From positions 22,865 through 86,864 of the forward strand of contig CAYWPC010000008.1 in assembly GCA_964460075.1 (NCBI GenBank): DNA of 64,000 bases, read 5' to 3'. This stretch comes from JAMBLL01 sp964460075. GTDB taxonomy: Bacteria > Actinomycetota > Acidimicrobiia > Spongiisociales > UBA5794. Below the pieces are notes generated by a model. That model saw only the letters and a list, made by a program, of their open reading frames with translations. It did not search any database and was not told where the DNA came from. A program made the position numbers and the translations under genes. This document shows positions 1 to 8,684 of the stretch, piece by piece (the stretch's first letter is position 1; each line of letters opens with the position of its first letter).

Positions 1-1716
1 GTTCCCGATCGTGTTGAGACAGTGCGGGCACTGGGTGACGATCTTGTCGACCCCCAGGTCGTTGAGTGTCTCGATGTTTTGCAGCGCAAGACCCTGGAAG
101 ACGTACTCATTGCCTGTCCTGCGAGCAGGGTCGCCTGTGCACAGCTCACGTGGTCCGAGGATCGCGAAGTCGACTCCTGCTTTGTGTAGCAGCCGCGCCG
201 TTGCGAGCGTCACGTTGCGGTTCCTGTCGTCGAAGGATCCGGCGCAGCCGACCCACATCAGGTACTCGGCGGTGACACCCGGTTCGCCGAGCCGCTTCAC
301 GTCGAAGTCGAGGTCGTCTACCCAGTCACCGCGAGTGGTTTGATCGAGCCCATAGGGGTTCGACGAGTTCTCCATCGAGACGTACGACTTCCCCAACTCG
401 GATGGGAACTCCGCCTCCATAAGCGACAGGTACCTGCGCATGTCGAGGATCTTGTCGAGGATCTCAATATCTGCAGGACATATCTCGTCACAGGCGCGAC
501 ATGTCGTGCACGCCCAAAGCTCCTCGGGCGTGATCAACTCGAACACGCTCTGAGACGTGACCGTGATAGATCCGTCCACACCGACAGGGGGAGACTGAGC
601 AGGATCAGCGGTGAGCGATGCGACCGTTCCAAGCTTGAGAACGATCTCTCGTGGATCTAGCGGCTTGCCAGTCGTATTCGCCGGGCACACGGAAGTGCAG
701 CGACCGCAGATAGTGCACGCATCGGTGTCGAGAAGCTGCTTCCACGTGAACTCTGCAACGATCGAAGCTCCGACCGTCTCGATGTCCGTGGCCTCCATCA
801 AGTTGGGCATTGCACGCATTGCACCCTTGGGACGTTCCCGTGCGGAAAGGGCAAGGTTTGCAGGTGTCGTCACCATGTGCCGCAACTTCGTGGTTGGCAG
901 GAGCACGAGAAACACGACGAAAGCAACGACGTGCGCAATCCAGAAAATCTGGTGAAGTCCGCTTGCAGTTGCCACAGGCACGAGGTTCGAAAGCGGGAAT
1001 CCCACAAAGGACCATTTCTCGAATGCAGGCTGGGCGGCGAGCGCGATGCGGGCAGCCTCGGTCGCGAGTCCCGTAACCCCGATAGCGCCAAGAGTGAACA
1101 AGATCCAGGCGTCCTCTGGCCGCGACTTGGATCGGATACGCCACGGCTTCACGCCGTATCTACGAATCGCGGCCCACACGACCCCTGTGAGGAAGGCAAT
1201 TGCCGCAGCGTCGAGAACGGCGGAGAACCCTAGGTAGAAGTTCGAGTAGAGAAACTTGAAGCCTGCAGGGGCCAGGTGGTCGATCTCTAGCGTCACCGTT
1301 CCCAGGAAGAGAACGATGAAGCCGTAGTACATGAGTGCGTGCATCACGCCTGCGGCTGGGTCCTCCATGACCGTGCGCATCGAGACACCATCACGAAACC
1401 GATTGAGTCGCTTCTTGAGATCGCCACTGCGACGTTCCCACGAGCCGCGCTCCCAGTTACGTGCCCGCTGCGCGAACAGCCCAACGGATACACCAAGAAA
1501 CGTTGCAACGACGACATAGAACATTGCTTCGATGAGTTGTGGGATGTTGCCGAAGACTTCGCGAGCAACGGCGAACTCCCGTTCCCCTGGGAATGTTGCG
1601 AGCCACCACAAGGCGAGCGTGCCGAGTACGGAGAGAACAGCGACGATCCCGAGAAGCTTCGAGGCCGACGGAGGCGATGGCGTGGTCGGCTTCTTGTCGG
1701 TATCCGTCGTGGTCAC
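1..1716 (-). CDS. Heterodisulfide reductase-related Fe-S membrane oxidoreductase (3' end outside window)
   Basis: The frame is open from a GTG at 1716 to the window edge (572 residues visible). The GTG is preceded by AAGGAG at a good distance, and a stop lies directly upstream. The N-terminal third is hydrophobic with several membrane helices, as in nitrate-reductase gamma-like domains. Then come two 4Fe-4S motifs: Cys334/337/340/344 (CTICGRCTSVCP) and Cys403/406/409/413 (CTTCRACDEICP). A CCG-type domain follows, of which the motif CPHC near residue 563 is visible. This architecture matches actinobacterial membrane Fe-S reductases of the Rv0338c type, thought to pass electrons between a quinone pool or ETF and an unknown partner. 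The C-terminal end is cut off by the window. The substrate is unknown. Confidence 0.9.
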   Translation of the reverse strand, partial: MTTTDTDKKPTTPSPPSASKLLGIVAVLSVLGTLALWWLATFPGEREFAVAREVFGNIPQLIEAMFYVVVATFLGVSVGLFAQRARNWERGSWERRSGDLKKRLNRFRDGVSMRTVMEDPAAGVMHALMYYGFIVLFLGTVTLEIDHLAPAGFKFLYSNFYLGFSAVLDAAAIAFLTGVVWAAIRRYGVKPWRIRSKSRPEDAWILFTLGAIGVTGLATEAARIALAAQPAFEKWSFVGFPLSNLVPVATASGLHQIFWIAHVVAFVVFLVLLPTTKLRHMVTTPANLALSARERPKGAMRAMPNLMEATDIETVGASIVAEFTWKQLLDTDACTICGRCTSVCPANTTGKPLDPREIVLKLGTVASLTADPAQSPPVGVDGSITVTSQSVFELITPEELWACTTCRACDEICPADIEILDKILDMRRYLSLMEAEFPSELGKSYVSMENSSNPYGLDQTTRGDWVDDLDFDVKRLGEPGVTAEYLMWVGCAGSFDDRNRNVTLATARLLHKAGVDFAILGPRELCTGDPARRTGNEYVFQGLALQNIETLNDLGVDKIVTQCPHCLNTIGN

Positions 1717-1813
1717 TCAACGCTCCTTCGCTCCAGACGGTGAGATTCTAGGCGTCAGAGAGTACCGTCCCGAATTGTCCCGATCCGGGCTCGAATGCTC
1801 GGAGATTCGCCGA

Positions 1814-2584
1814 TCAGGACTCGGCTGGGGGCTCACTCTGTGGGTCAGCTTCAGCGATCGGTCCAGGCGGCGGCACGAGACCGAGTTCGGCCTTGAGCTC
1901 CTCAAGCTTCGCATCTGCCTGGACGACGTTGATAGCCGCCCTCAGCTCTGCCTCAGCACCTTCAGGGGTTGCTTCGTGGAGTTCAGCTTTCGCCATCGCG
2001 TCCGCCTTGCGCTGCTCGATTTTGGCCTCGACCTGATCGAGAGAAGGACCCGAGTCAGACATCGAGGACGACATGGCGTGCACCGCGTCGTTGACGGCCT
2101 CCTGCATCTTTGCCTGCTCAAGTTGTCCAAGAAGCTCCATCCGCCTTGCAGACAGCTCCTGCAACTTCAGGGCGTTCTGTTGCACGGCTTCCTTCGCCTG
2201 CTCAGACTGTGCCTGTGCAACCGAGAATTGCTCCTTCAGCGACGCGAGGCTGTTCTCGGAAGCCTGAAGCTTCATAGCAATGGATTGCGCAGCTCTCGTC
2301 CACTTCTCGACAGCTTCCGTGTCGCCAGCTGATTTCGCTGCTTCGGCCTTGAGGATCGCCTGTTTCGCGAGCTCTCTGGCTTCGCCTGCGTCATCTGCGG
2401 ACTTGTCGATCTGACTCTCCAGCTGTGTTCGGTGCGACACAACCTTGGCCGCCTGATTCCGCAGTTCCTGATCCTGCTTCTTGGCCGTATCGATGGCTGC
2501 TTCGATCTCGATTTTGGGATCCATGGCGTTGTCTGCCGTGGTCTTGAACCAGGCCTTGATGTAGGCCAGAATGCGAGAGAACAT
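1814..2584 (-). CDS. pspA: PspA/IM30 family membrane-stress protein
   Basis: The 256-residue protein is almost entirely charged heptad coiled coil, opening with MFSRILAYIKAWFK, the amphipathic helix typical of PspA/Vipp1 proteins. Members coat the inner face of a stressed membrane as ESCRT-III-like polymers. The C-terminal tail after residue 225 is proline-rich and probably disordered. It lies 65 bp downstream of, and on the same strand as, the TPM-like membrane protein gene, so the two probably form one envelope-stress unit, loosely resembling the pspA neighbourhood of mycobacteria. No clgR-like regulator is adjacent. The assignment to PspA is firm from length, helix and composition. Confidence 0.88.
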   Translation of the reverse strand: MFSRILAYIKAWFKTTADNAMDPKIEIEAAIDTAKKQDQELRNQAAKVVSHRTQLESQIDKSADDAGEARELAKQAILKAEAAKSAGDTEAVEKWTRAAQSIAMKLQASENSLASLKEQFSVAQAQSEQAKEAVQQNALKLQELSARRMELLGQLEQAKMQEAVNDAVHAMSSSMSDSGPSLDQVEAKIEQRKADAMAKAELHEATPEGAEAELRAAINVVQADAKLEELKAELGLVPPPGPIAEADPQSEPPAES

Positions 2585-2649
2585 ATCGCCCCCAGGGGTG
2601 CTCGGTAGGTGTGCTCGACATACTAGAACTCAACGGAGCGGTCTACCGT

Positions 2650-3717
2650 CTACCCGCGTCGACGACCGCCGCCTCGCATCCGTGGAATGCGTTGACGTGT
2701 TTGTCCTCGTGACCGCGCATAGCCACCTCTGGTTCGCCCGATCGTTCGCATCCCCTGGGTTGCCAGAAGGATCCCGATGAGATCGCCAGCACCGTAGGAG
2801 GAGCGACGTTGTGATCGGCGCTGGTATTGGGAGACAGCCGAACCGGTGCCTGCCGACTCCCTCACCTGCGGTGTCGGCGATGCATCAAGCAGTGACGCGT
2901 ATGGCGGCGGACTCGGCTTCTCGGGAAGAGGCTTTCCGTCGAGGATCGCCTCGACACTGTCGAGCCGCCACACGGCAAGGTCGAGCTCGGTGTCCAACTC
3001 GACGATCGCCCGACCGGATGTCATTGCACCAAGACGATCACTGGCGTCCGTGTACGTGTCGACCGCAGCAGCAAACGCCTCTTGCGCCTCGGCGTTGTCC
3101 GACAGTCTCACTTCGTCCTCGAAGTCGAGAATGTCGTTGGCGATTGCGTCAATCTGTAGTTGCGCGGCAGCTCGTAGCTTCTCGACCTGCCCTGCCGCAC
3201 GGGTCCGCTGCCGTCTGGAGGCGCCAGCCGAGAACAGTGCGAAGGCACCAGCGACAACGATTCCGAATCCAAGGAAGAGCCAGAGCCCCGACGATCCGCT
3301 GCTCGGCGGATCCAACAGCGCGCCGACGAATCTCGTGACAACATCGTTGGATGTCGTACCCGACAGCGCAACGTCAAGAGCTGCGTCGAGTTGTCGATTT
3401 GTCCACGTATCGCCTGCTGAGGCCCATCCGACGCTTTCAGGGCCCACGACAAGAATCGTCCCAGCACCCGAAGGCAAGTTGTCAAGGACACCATCTGCGA
3501 AGGTCGTCGCTCCACTGGGAGGTTCAGCCGAAAGCACCACAACCGACAGCGCCCCACCGTCGAACCTCGCCTCGGACACTGCCTCGCCAACAACGTCTGG
3601 CGTCGCATCTGCGCCGGCTTCGATGAAATAGCCGTCTTGGGCAACCGGAACAGCGACCTGAGCAGGCGTCGCCCCGAGAGCGAACACAACTGCGAGAAGA
3701 GATACCAACACTTTCAT
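2650..3717 (-). CDS. Membrane protein with N-terminal TPM-like domain
   Basis: 355 residues. Residues 1-22 form a signal peptide. An extracytoplasmic alpha/beta region follows (about 25-145; note VVVLSAEPPSG and ILVVGPESVGW) that resembles TPM domains. A single membrane helix lies near 150-170 (GLWLFLGFGIVVAGAFALF), then a coiled-coil segment (about 180-260), and a C-terminal tail very rich in Arg, Gly and Gln (GGYARSRGQTRQRIP). The basic tail would face the cytoplasm and could contact PspA polymers or nucleic acid; that is inference. A TACCCT box at 3724-3729, six bases from the ATG, suggests a leaderless transcript carrying this gene and pspA. The precise function is unknown. Confidence 0.72.
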   Translation of the reverse strand: MKVLVSLLAVVFALGATPAQVAVPVAQDGYFIEAGADATPDVVGEAVSEARFDGGALSVVVLSAEPPSGATTFADGVLDNLPSGAGTILVVGPESVGWASAGDTWTNRQLDAALDVALSGTTSNDVVTRFVGALLDPPSSGSSGLWLFLGFGIVVAGAFALFSAGASRRQRTRAAGQVEKLRAAAQLQIDAIANDILDFEDEVRLSDNAEAQEAFAAAVDTYTDASDRLGAMTSGRAIVELDTELDLAVWRLDSVEAILDGKPLPEKPSPPPYASLLDASPTPQVRESAGTGSAVSQYQRRSQRRSSYGAGDLIGILLATQGMRTIGRTRGGYARSRGQTRQRIPRMRGGGRRRG

Positions 3718-3723
3718 GGGGCC

Positions 3724-3729
3724 AGGGTA
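3724..3729 (-). promoter_or_regulatory. Putative -10 box (TACCCT) of a leaderless promoter
   Basis: TANNNT hexamer ending six bases before the ATG of the TPM-like gene; no Shine-Dalgarno sequence is present. Confidence 0.5.
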
Positions 3730-3753
3730 CGCACAGGGTCGCTCGTGAGCGAG

Positions 3754-4659
3754 TTATCTCCCGAGAAGCGCCCTGGCGAAGAAGATCAGGTTGGCCGGCC
3801 GCTCGGCCAGACGTCTGGTCAGATACGGATACCACGCTTCTCCGTACGGCACGTACACACGAACGTCGTGGCCCAGTCCAACCAGCTCACGCTGTCGATC
3901 TCTTCGTACGCCGTAGAGCATCTGGAACTCCCACGACTCGGTACGCCTCGTCGCTGCCTCAAGCACGGGTTCGATCCGTCCGTCGTCGTGACTTGCAATA
4001 GCAGGATGTGTCGTAGCGGAACGCATCAACGAGGAGGCCAACCGGTCATACGATTGGTCGACCTCAGATTTGGACTGGTAGGCAACGTCTTCCGGCTCGG
4101 CATAGGCGCCTTTGCACAGGCGCACGTGGCCACCGAGCGGCATTACTCGCTCAAGGTCCGCTTCGCTTCTGCGCAGATACGCCTGGATCGCGATGCCGAG
4201 ATTGCCGTGCTCACGCTGCACGCTCTCGTATATCGAGATCGTCGTTTCCGTGTACATCGAATCTTCCATGTCGATCGTGACCGACATCCCAATTCCGTCG
4301 GCGGCTGCGGCAATGTCACCGACGTGTTCGCGGGCCACACCATCGTCGAGGCCCATGCCGAGTTGCGTCAGCTTGACGGAGATGTTCGCCTCGAGATCGG
4401 CTGCATCGACCGCTGCAACACAGGTTATGTAGGACTCTTTGCAGGCTCTAGCTTCTTCGAGGTTCGAGACGTGCTCACCGAGATGATCGAGCGAAACCTT
4501 GAGGCCTTCATCGTTGAGCAACCGGGCCGCGGCTATTGCATCGTCGAGCGACACACCCGCCACGAAACGCTGTGCGACTCTGCGGCCCATCTTCGTGTCC
4601 GTTACGAGCTTTCTCGTAACGGACCGCTCCGTGACCCCGAGCACCGCAGACCTGATCAC
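3754..4659 (-). CDS. Proline dehydrogenase
   Basis: 301 residues, the length of monofunctional FAD-dependent proline dehydrogenases, which oxidise proline to 1-pyrroline-5-carboxylate. Characteristic stretches are visible: SVKLTQLG and IDMEDSMYTE in the barrel core, AIQAYLRRSEAD, and the C-terminal EFQMLYGVRRDRQ followed by VRVYVPYGEAWYPYLTRRL, which forms the substrate-binding helix. The ATG overlaps the stop of proC (ATGA at 4656-4659), so translation is coupled. The neighbour catalyses the reverse-direction step of proline metabolism, which is odd for an operon. No P5C dehydrogenase is present in the window. Confidence 0.92.
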   Translation of the reverse strand: MIRSAVLGVTERSVTRKLVTDTKMGRRVAQRFVAGVSLDDAIAAARLLNDEGLKVSLDHLGEHVSNLEEARACKESYITCVAAVDAADLEANISVKLTQLGMGLDDGVAREHVGDIAAAADGIGMSVTIDMEDSMYTETTISIYESVQREHGNLGIAIQAYLRRSEADLERVMPLGGHVRLCKGAYAEPEDVAYQSKSEVDQSYDRLASSLMRSATTHPAIASHDDGRIEPVLEAATRRTESWEFQMLYGVRRDRQRELVGLGHDVRVYVPYGEAWYPYLTRRLAERPANLIFFARALLGR

Positions 4660-5471
4660 TCAGATGCCCTCTTCCCGAGTTCCCTCGACCGACGTCCTGC
4701 TGCCTGAATGGCGTCCTCGACGAGGGCACGGAAGCCGCCCTCCTCGAGCACGTGCATCGCTGCGGCCGTCGTCCCGCCGGGGGACGTCACCTCACCGCGC
4801 AGCCGAAACGCCGACTTCTCTGAAGCAGCGAGCAGAGCTCCCGCGCCCCACAGGGTCTGGTGTACAAGCTTCTCTGCGGCGTGATGCGGGAGACCTTCGC
4901 GTATCGCTGCTTCGATCATCGACTCTGCCAGCAGGAACACATACGCCGGTCCAGTGCCAGACACGGCGGTGACTGCGTCGAGGAGATCTTCCGTGAGTTC
5001 GACCGTCTCGCCGACAGCGCCAAGGATGGCAGACGCGCGCTGAATGTCGATCTCACCGACACTTGTACCGACGGCGATAGCTGTCATGCCAAGATCCACG
5101 GCCGACGGTGTGTTCGGCATCGCACGGATAATGGGGATGCCGGGAAGCGCGTCCTCGAAGGTGGCGATCGGTACCCCTGCTGCTATCGAGACCACGGTTT
5201 GGTTAGGTTGCATGATCGGCGCGATCGCGTCAAGCACTGATCGAACGTCCTTCGGCTTCACAGCGACGAGGGCTATGTCCTTGTCCTCGGCGGCCTCGCT
5301 GAGCGACAGCGTTGTGGGAATCCCTGTCGAGTACTCGAGTTCCCTTGCACGCTCCTCGCGCCTCGTCACGAGGGAGATCTCACAGATGTCCCATCCAGCG
5401 CGCAGTAGACCGGATGCGAAAATCTCCCCCATCGATCCTGCGCCGAGCACGGCAACGGTTGGCCTGTCCAT
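4656..5471 (-). CDS. proC: Pyrroline-5-carboxylate reductase
   Basis: 271 residues from the ATG at 5471, chosen because the Rossmann motif (VAVLGAGSMGEIFASGLLRAG) starts directly after it and TACTCT lies seven bases upstream as a leaderless -10. The enzyme reduces 1-pyrroline-5-carboxylate to proline with NAD(P)H. Other family marks are VAVKPKDV, IRAMPNTPS and the C-terminal dimerisation motif SGTGPAYVFLLAESM, then EVTSPGGTTAAAMHVLEEGGFR. Its stop overlaps the start of the proline dehydrogenase gene by four bases. A longer in-frame extension to 5732 exists but would overlap the divergent YibE/F gene and is unlikely. Confidence 0.95.
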   Translation of the reverse strand: MDRPTVAVLGAGSMGEIFASGLLRAGWDICEISLVTRREERARELEYSTGIPTTLSLSEAAEDKDIALVAVKPKDVRSVLDAIAPIMQPNQTVVSIAAGVPIATFEDALPGIPIIRAMPNTPSAVDLGMTAIAVGTSVGEIDIQRASAILGAVGETVELTEDLLDAVTAVSGTGPAYVFLLAESMIEAAIREGLPHHAAEKLVHQTLWGAGALLAASEKSAFRLRGEVTSPGGTTAAAMHVLEEGGFRALVEDAIQAAGRRSRELGKRASE

Positions 5472-5478
5472 GACACGC

Positions 5479-5484
5479 AGAGTA
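5479..5484 (-). promoter_or_regulatory. Putative -10 box (TACTCT) of a leaderless promoter
   Basis: Hexamer seven bases upstream of the proC ATG, which lacks a ribosome binding site. Confidence 0.5.
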
Positions 5485-5518
5485 TCGCGGAAACGGCGAG
5501 GTACCCTATCGTTCGCGT

Positions 5519-6922
5519 GTGGACGACCTTTCCTCAGACGAGTGGGCAGCCTTCTCACCAAATCACGAGCGTTCGGGTTCAACGCGTTTGGGCTTACCTG
5601 AGTACATTGCGGCGGTGATCGGCGTCCTGATCGTGATCGGTCTCGTCGTGCTGTGGCCGTCGGGGACCGCCAAGGAGACAGCATCTTCGAGTTTCGCCGT
5701 CTTGGGCGTGCCAAGTGAGTTCCACGAGGCAATCGTCACAGAGGTCATCTCTGCTCCATGTCCCAGCACGCCAGACACCGAGTGCAACTCTGTCTCGTTC
5801 GAACTCACCAAAGGTCCAGAGACCGGACAGTCCTACACACAGGAGTTCACCGCCGACGATATCGTCCCGGATTTCTCCGTCGGCGGCCGAGTCGTGCTGT
5901 CACGAATTGCCCCTGGCGGCGTAATCGTCGGGCTGAAGGACGCGCCGTGCGCATTCGACCAGGAGGCAACCTGCACCGAGGCCGAATTGCGGCTCTTCAC
6001 AGGACCGAACACGGGATCGATTGGCTCGGTGTTGCTGTTCCCTGGCCAGGAAACCGGGCTGTTTCCAACCAGAGAAGTGATGGTCACGTTCGACTTCGAC
6101 GGCGAGATCCTCGCCATTGCACCTGCGACCCTCGAGGCCATGTATCGCTACTCGGACTACCAGCGCCGATGGTTCCTCGCAGCCATCGCCGCCTTGTTCG
6201 CATTGGCCGTGATCGCCCTAGGGAGGTGGAAGGGCTTAGCTGCACTCTCTGGACTCGGCTTGTCGGTCGTGATCATCGTGTTCTGGCTGATTCCATCGCT
6301 CATCGAGGGAAATCCGGCCGTTGCCGTCGCGATGGTTGGAGCATCCGCAGTTGCTTACCTTGCGCTCTATGTGTCCCACGGCGTGAATCGAATGTCGACG
6401 ATTGCACTCCTAGCGACACTCTCTGCCCTGTTTCTCACCACCGGGCTTTCGTGGCTCACGACGGTTCTCGCACAGTTCACCGGATTGGCGACCGAAGAGG
6501 CCACGCTGCTGCTCACAATTCGGGGATTCGATATCCGAGGACTGCTCATTGCAGGGATAGTGATAGGGGCAGCAGGCGCTCTCGACGATGTGACCGTGAC
6601 ACAAGCCTCAGCCATTGCGGAGATCAGATCTGCGAATCCAAGTATCGGAAACAAGCAACTCTTCGCGCGCGGCATGGCTATCGGGCGTGCCCACGTCGGG
6701 TCGATCGTCAACACGCTCGTCCTCGCCTACCTCGGTGCGGCGCTCCCCCTCACGATCCTGTTCGTACTCGCTCAACAGTCGTTCGGGGCAGTAGCCAACA
6801 GCGAGGTCGTCGCCGTCGAGATCGTTCGTTCCCTCGTCGGAACGATCGGGATCGTGGCTGCGGTCCCACTCGCCACATGGATGGCGACCGTGTGGCCCTC
6901 CACGTACCGTCACCAACACTGA
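5519..6922 (+). CDS. YibE/F family multi-pass membrane protein
   Basis: 467 residues from a GTG at 5519. One helix near residues 31-50 precedes an extracytoplasmic region (about 60-210). At least seven helices follow, covering the YibE/F-like domain: GRWKGLAALSGLGLSVVII, and AAGALDDVTVTQASAI with the conserved DDV in a loop, then GRAHVGSIVNTLVLAYLGAALP. Family members are poorly characterised transport-like proteins. A TATCGT hexamer lies six bases before the GTG, suggesting leaderless translation. The gene is divergent from proC, with 47 bp between the starts, and convergent with the racemase-macro fusion gene. Substrate unknown. Confidence 0.85.
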   Translation: MDDLSSDEWAAFSPNHERSGSTRLGLPEYIAAVIGVLIVIGLVVLWPSGTAKETASSSFAVLGVPSEFHEAIVTEVISAPCPSTPDTECNSVSFELTKGPETGQSYTQEFTADDIVPDFSVGGRVVLSRIAPGGVIVGLKDAPCAFDQEATCTEAELRLFTGPNTGSIGSVLLFPGQETGLFPTREVMVTFDFDGEILAIAPATLEAMYRYSDYQRRWFLAAIAALFALAVIALGRWKGLAALSGLGLSVVIIVFWLIPSLIEGNPAVAVAMVGASAVAYLALYVSHGVNRMSTIALLATLSALFLTTGLSWLTTVLAQFTGLATEEATLLLTIRGFDIRGLLIAGIVIGAAGALDDVTVTQASAIAEIRSANPSIGNKQLFARGMAIGRAHVGSIVNTLVLAYLGAALPLTILFVLAQQSFGAVANSEVVAVEIVRSLVGTIGIVAAVPLATWMATVWPSTYRHQH

Positions 6923-6935
6923 CGCTGACAAGGCG

Positions 6936-8261
6936 TCACTCCTCGACCGGGTCCGTGGATCCCATCAGTGCACCAATCGCTTCGGCGAACCGGTCACCCA
7001 TCTTCTCGTTGTAGCCAACGAGCCTGACACCACGCAACGTCGTCTCATCATCGATGAGGTATTCCGCTACGACCTCGGTAAGGATCAACGTGGCAGCATC
7101 GGGGGGGTATCCGTAAACACCTGCCGAGATTGCGGGTAAAGCCAGCGTGGTGGATCCGATCTCGGTCGCCATGTCGAGGGCGGCCAACGCTGCCGCTGCA
7201 AGCAGGTCTTCGTTGTCCTGGCCCTCGCGATACACCGGCCCTGCCACGTGGATGACGTACGACGACGGCATACGACCCGCCGACGTCAGTGCTGCGACGC
7301 CAGGCTGGATAGGGCCGTGCGCATCGATCCACGATCTCGACTCCTCATCGAGCGTCGGCCCGGCTGCCTTCGCAATCGCAAGTGCAACGCCACCTCCGTG
7401 CTCGAGATCGACGTTCGCAGCGTTCGTGATGGCATCGACCGCCATCTGCGTGATGTCGCCGACGACGGCCGTAATCGTCGTCTCCCCGACCCGCATTGCA
7501 GCGCTCGCCTCGGCAGGGACATCAATCGTCTCCCAGTCCCTCCCGTCTCGTCTCTGTTCGAGCACGTCTGTGGTGAACCACCGAACCAACCCCGAAGCCT
7601 TGAGGTCGACACCGCAGTCGTGCGCCATGTCGATGACTCGCCGTGCTACGGCTGGTGCTGGATCGATGATCGTCACACCCTCAGGCAGCCGTTCAGCGAT
7701 CTGGTCCTCGATGAGCGGGTAATGCGTACAGCCAAGAACGACGACATCTGCTCCCGCATCTGAAATCGCAGGCATGAACCGGTCAAGTAGCACCCCGACA
7801 TCTGCACCGTCCTCAACCGCGGCTGCAAGTCCGGCGCAGGCCTGCTGAACGACCTCAATCCCTTCGGCATGTGCGCCCACGAGCGATCGAAATAGCTCGC
7901 CTTGAAATGTTGCTTCCGTCGCCAATACCGCAACGACACCGCGTTTCGTGGCCACAGCAGCGGGTTTGACCGCCGGTTCCATACCAACGAATGTGACCTC
8001 GGGAAGGACACGTCTGAGGTGGCGAAGTGCCGCCGCGGATGCCGAGTTACAAGCAATCACGATGATCTCGACACCGAATGAAACGAGATATCTCGCCAAC
8101 AACTCGGTTCGGTCACGAACCTCGTCGAGTGTTCGCTCTCCGTACGGCCCGAACGCGTGATCGGCCACATATACGAGGTCGGCCCACGGAGCTTGCTCCC
8201 GAATCGCCGTGAGAACTGTCGTACCGCCGATCCCGGAATCGAAAACTGCTATCGCCGCCAT
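6936..8261 (-). CDS. murI: Glutamate racemase fused to a macro domain
   Basis: 441 residues with two complete domains in one frame. Residues 1-255 are glutamate racemase (L- to D-glutamate for peptidoglycan): DSGIGG from Asp8, AFGPYGER, ACNSASA with Cys71 and GCTHYPL with Cys178, the two catalytic cysteines. Residues about 258-432 are a macro domain of the AF1521-like type: GDITQMAVDAITNAANVD, EHGGGVALAIAKAAG, SYVIHVAGPVYREG and PAISAGVYGYP. Such domains bind ADP-ribose and some remove it from proteins or O-acetyl-ADP-ribose. Racemases are normally about 260-270 residues, so the fusion adds about 180. There is no internal stop. GGAG five bases before the ATG sets the start. Confidence 0.93.
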   Translation of the reverse strand: MAAIAVFDSGIGGTTVLTAIREQAPWADLVYVADHAFGPYGERTLDEVRDRTELLARYLVSFGVEIIVIACNSASAAALRHLRRVLPEVTFVGMEPAVKPAAVATKRGVVAVLATEATFQGELFRSLVGAHAEGIEVVQQACAGLAAAVEDGADVGVLLDRFMPAISDAGADVVVLGCTHYPLIEDQIAERLPEGVTIIDPAPAVARRVIDMAHDCGVDLKASGLVRWFTTDVLEQRRDGRDWETIDVPAEASAAMRVGETTITAVVGDITQMAVDAITNAANVDLEHGGGVALAIAKAAGPTLDEESRSWIDAHGPIQPGVAALTSAGRMPSSYVIHVAGPVYREGQDNEDLLAAAALAALDMATEIGSTTLALPAISAGVYGYPPDAATLILTEVVAEYLIDDETTLRGVRLVGYNEKMGDRFAEAIGALMGSTDPVEE

Positions 8262-8386
8262 CGCATCTCCACCAGTCTGAGATCGACACGCTTATCGAAA
8301 CGGTGCGCATCTCGCACGCCACAGATCGCATCATTGACCAGCTGGATGGTACGAGGGTGCCGACCAGCACCATGCGCGCCCACCTG

Positions 8387-8674
8387 TTACTCCGTTGTCA
8401 TGCCGAACAACGACCTCAGCACCTGTGCAACAGCCCAGCCAGCCAATGCCGCAACCGCGTAGTTGGCAACGACGAGCAGAGCGGAGCCGAGAGCATTGGC
8501 CGGTGTCGACTCGACATCGCCGACAGCCCGCAGCAACAACCACCAGCCCCCGATCGCTACCGCACCACCGACCACAGTGACAGCGGCTCGGTGTGTCGCG
8601 GCGTGGATGAAGCCGAAGATTGCGCCGACGATCAGGACCGTTGGGATCACTATCGCACCAGGTGTGCTCGACAC
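8387..8674 (-). CDS. Small membrane protein, unknown function
   Basis: 95 residues from a GTG at 8674; an ATG at 8740 is also in frame but would overlap the nitroreductase gene by 56 bp. The protein is almost wholly hydrophobic with probably three helices (IVIPTVLIVGAIFGFIHAA, VTVVGGAVAIGGWWLLL, ALLVVANYAVAALAGWAVAQV). It is not recognised as a named family. The start sits just inside the end of the nitroreductase gene, so the two are probably cotranscribed. The downstream space to the racemase fusion is 125 bp without other signals. Confidence 0.6.
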   Translation of the reverse strand: MSSTPGAIVIPTVLIVGAIFGFIHAATHRAAVTVVGGAVAIGGWWLLLRAVGDVESTPANALGSALLVVANYAVAALAGWAVAQVLRSLFGMTTE

Positions 8675-8684
8675 GGCATCAGGG

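Noticed and set aside
5758..7014. 418-codon plus-strand frame
   Set aside because: Arg/His-rich shadow of the YibE/F gene in another frame.
6936..8261. Racemase and macro domain as two separate genes
   Set aside because: No stop, no ribosome binding site and no start codon with proper context near the domain border at about residue 256.
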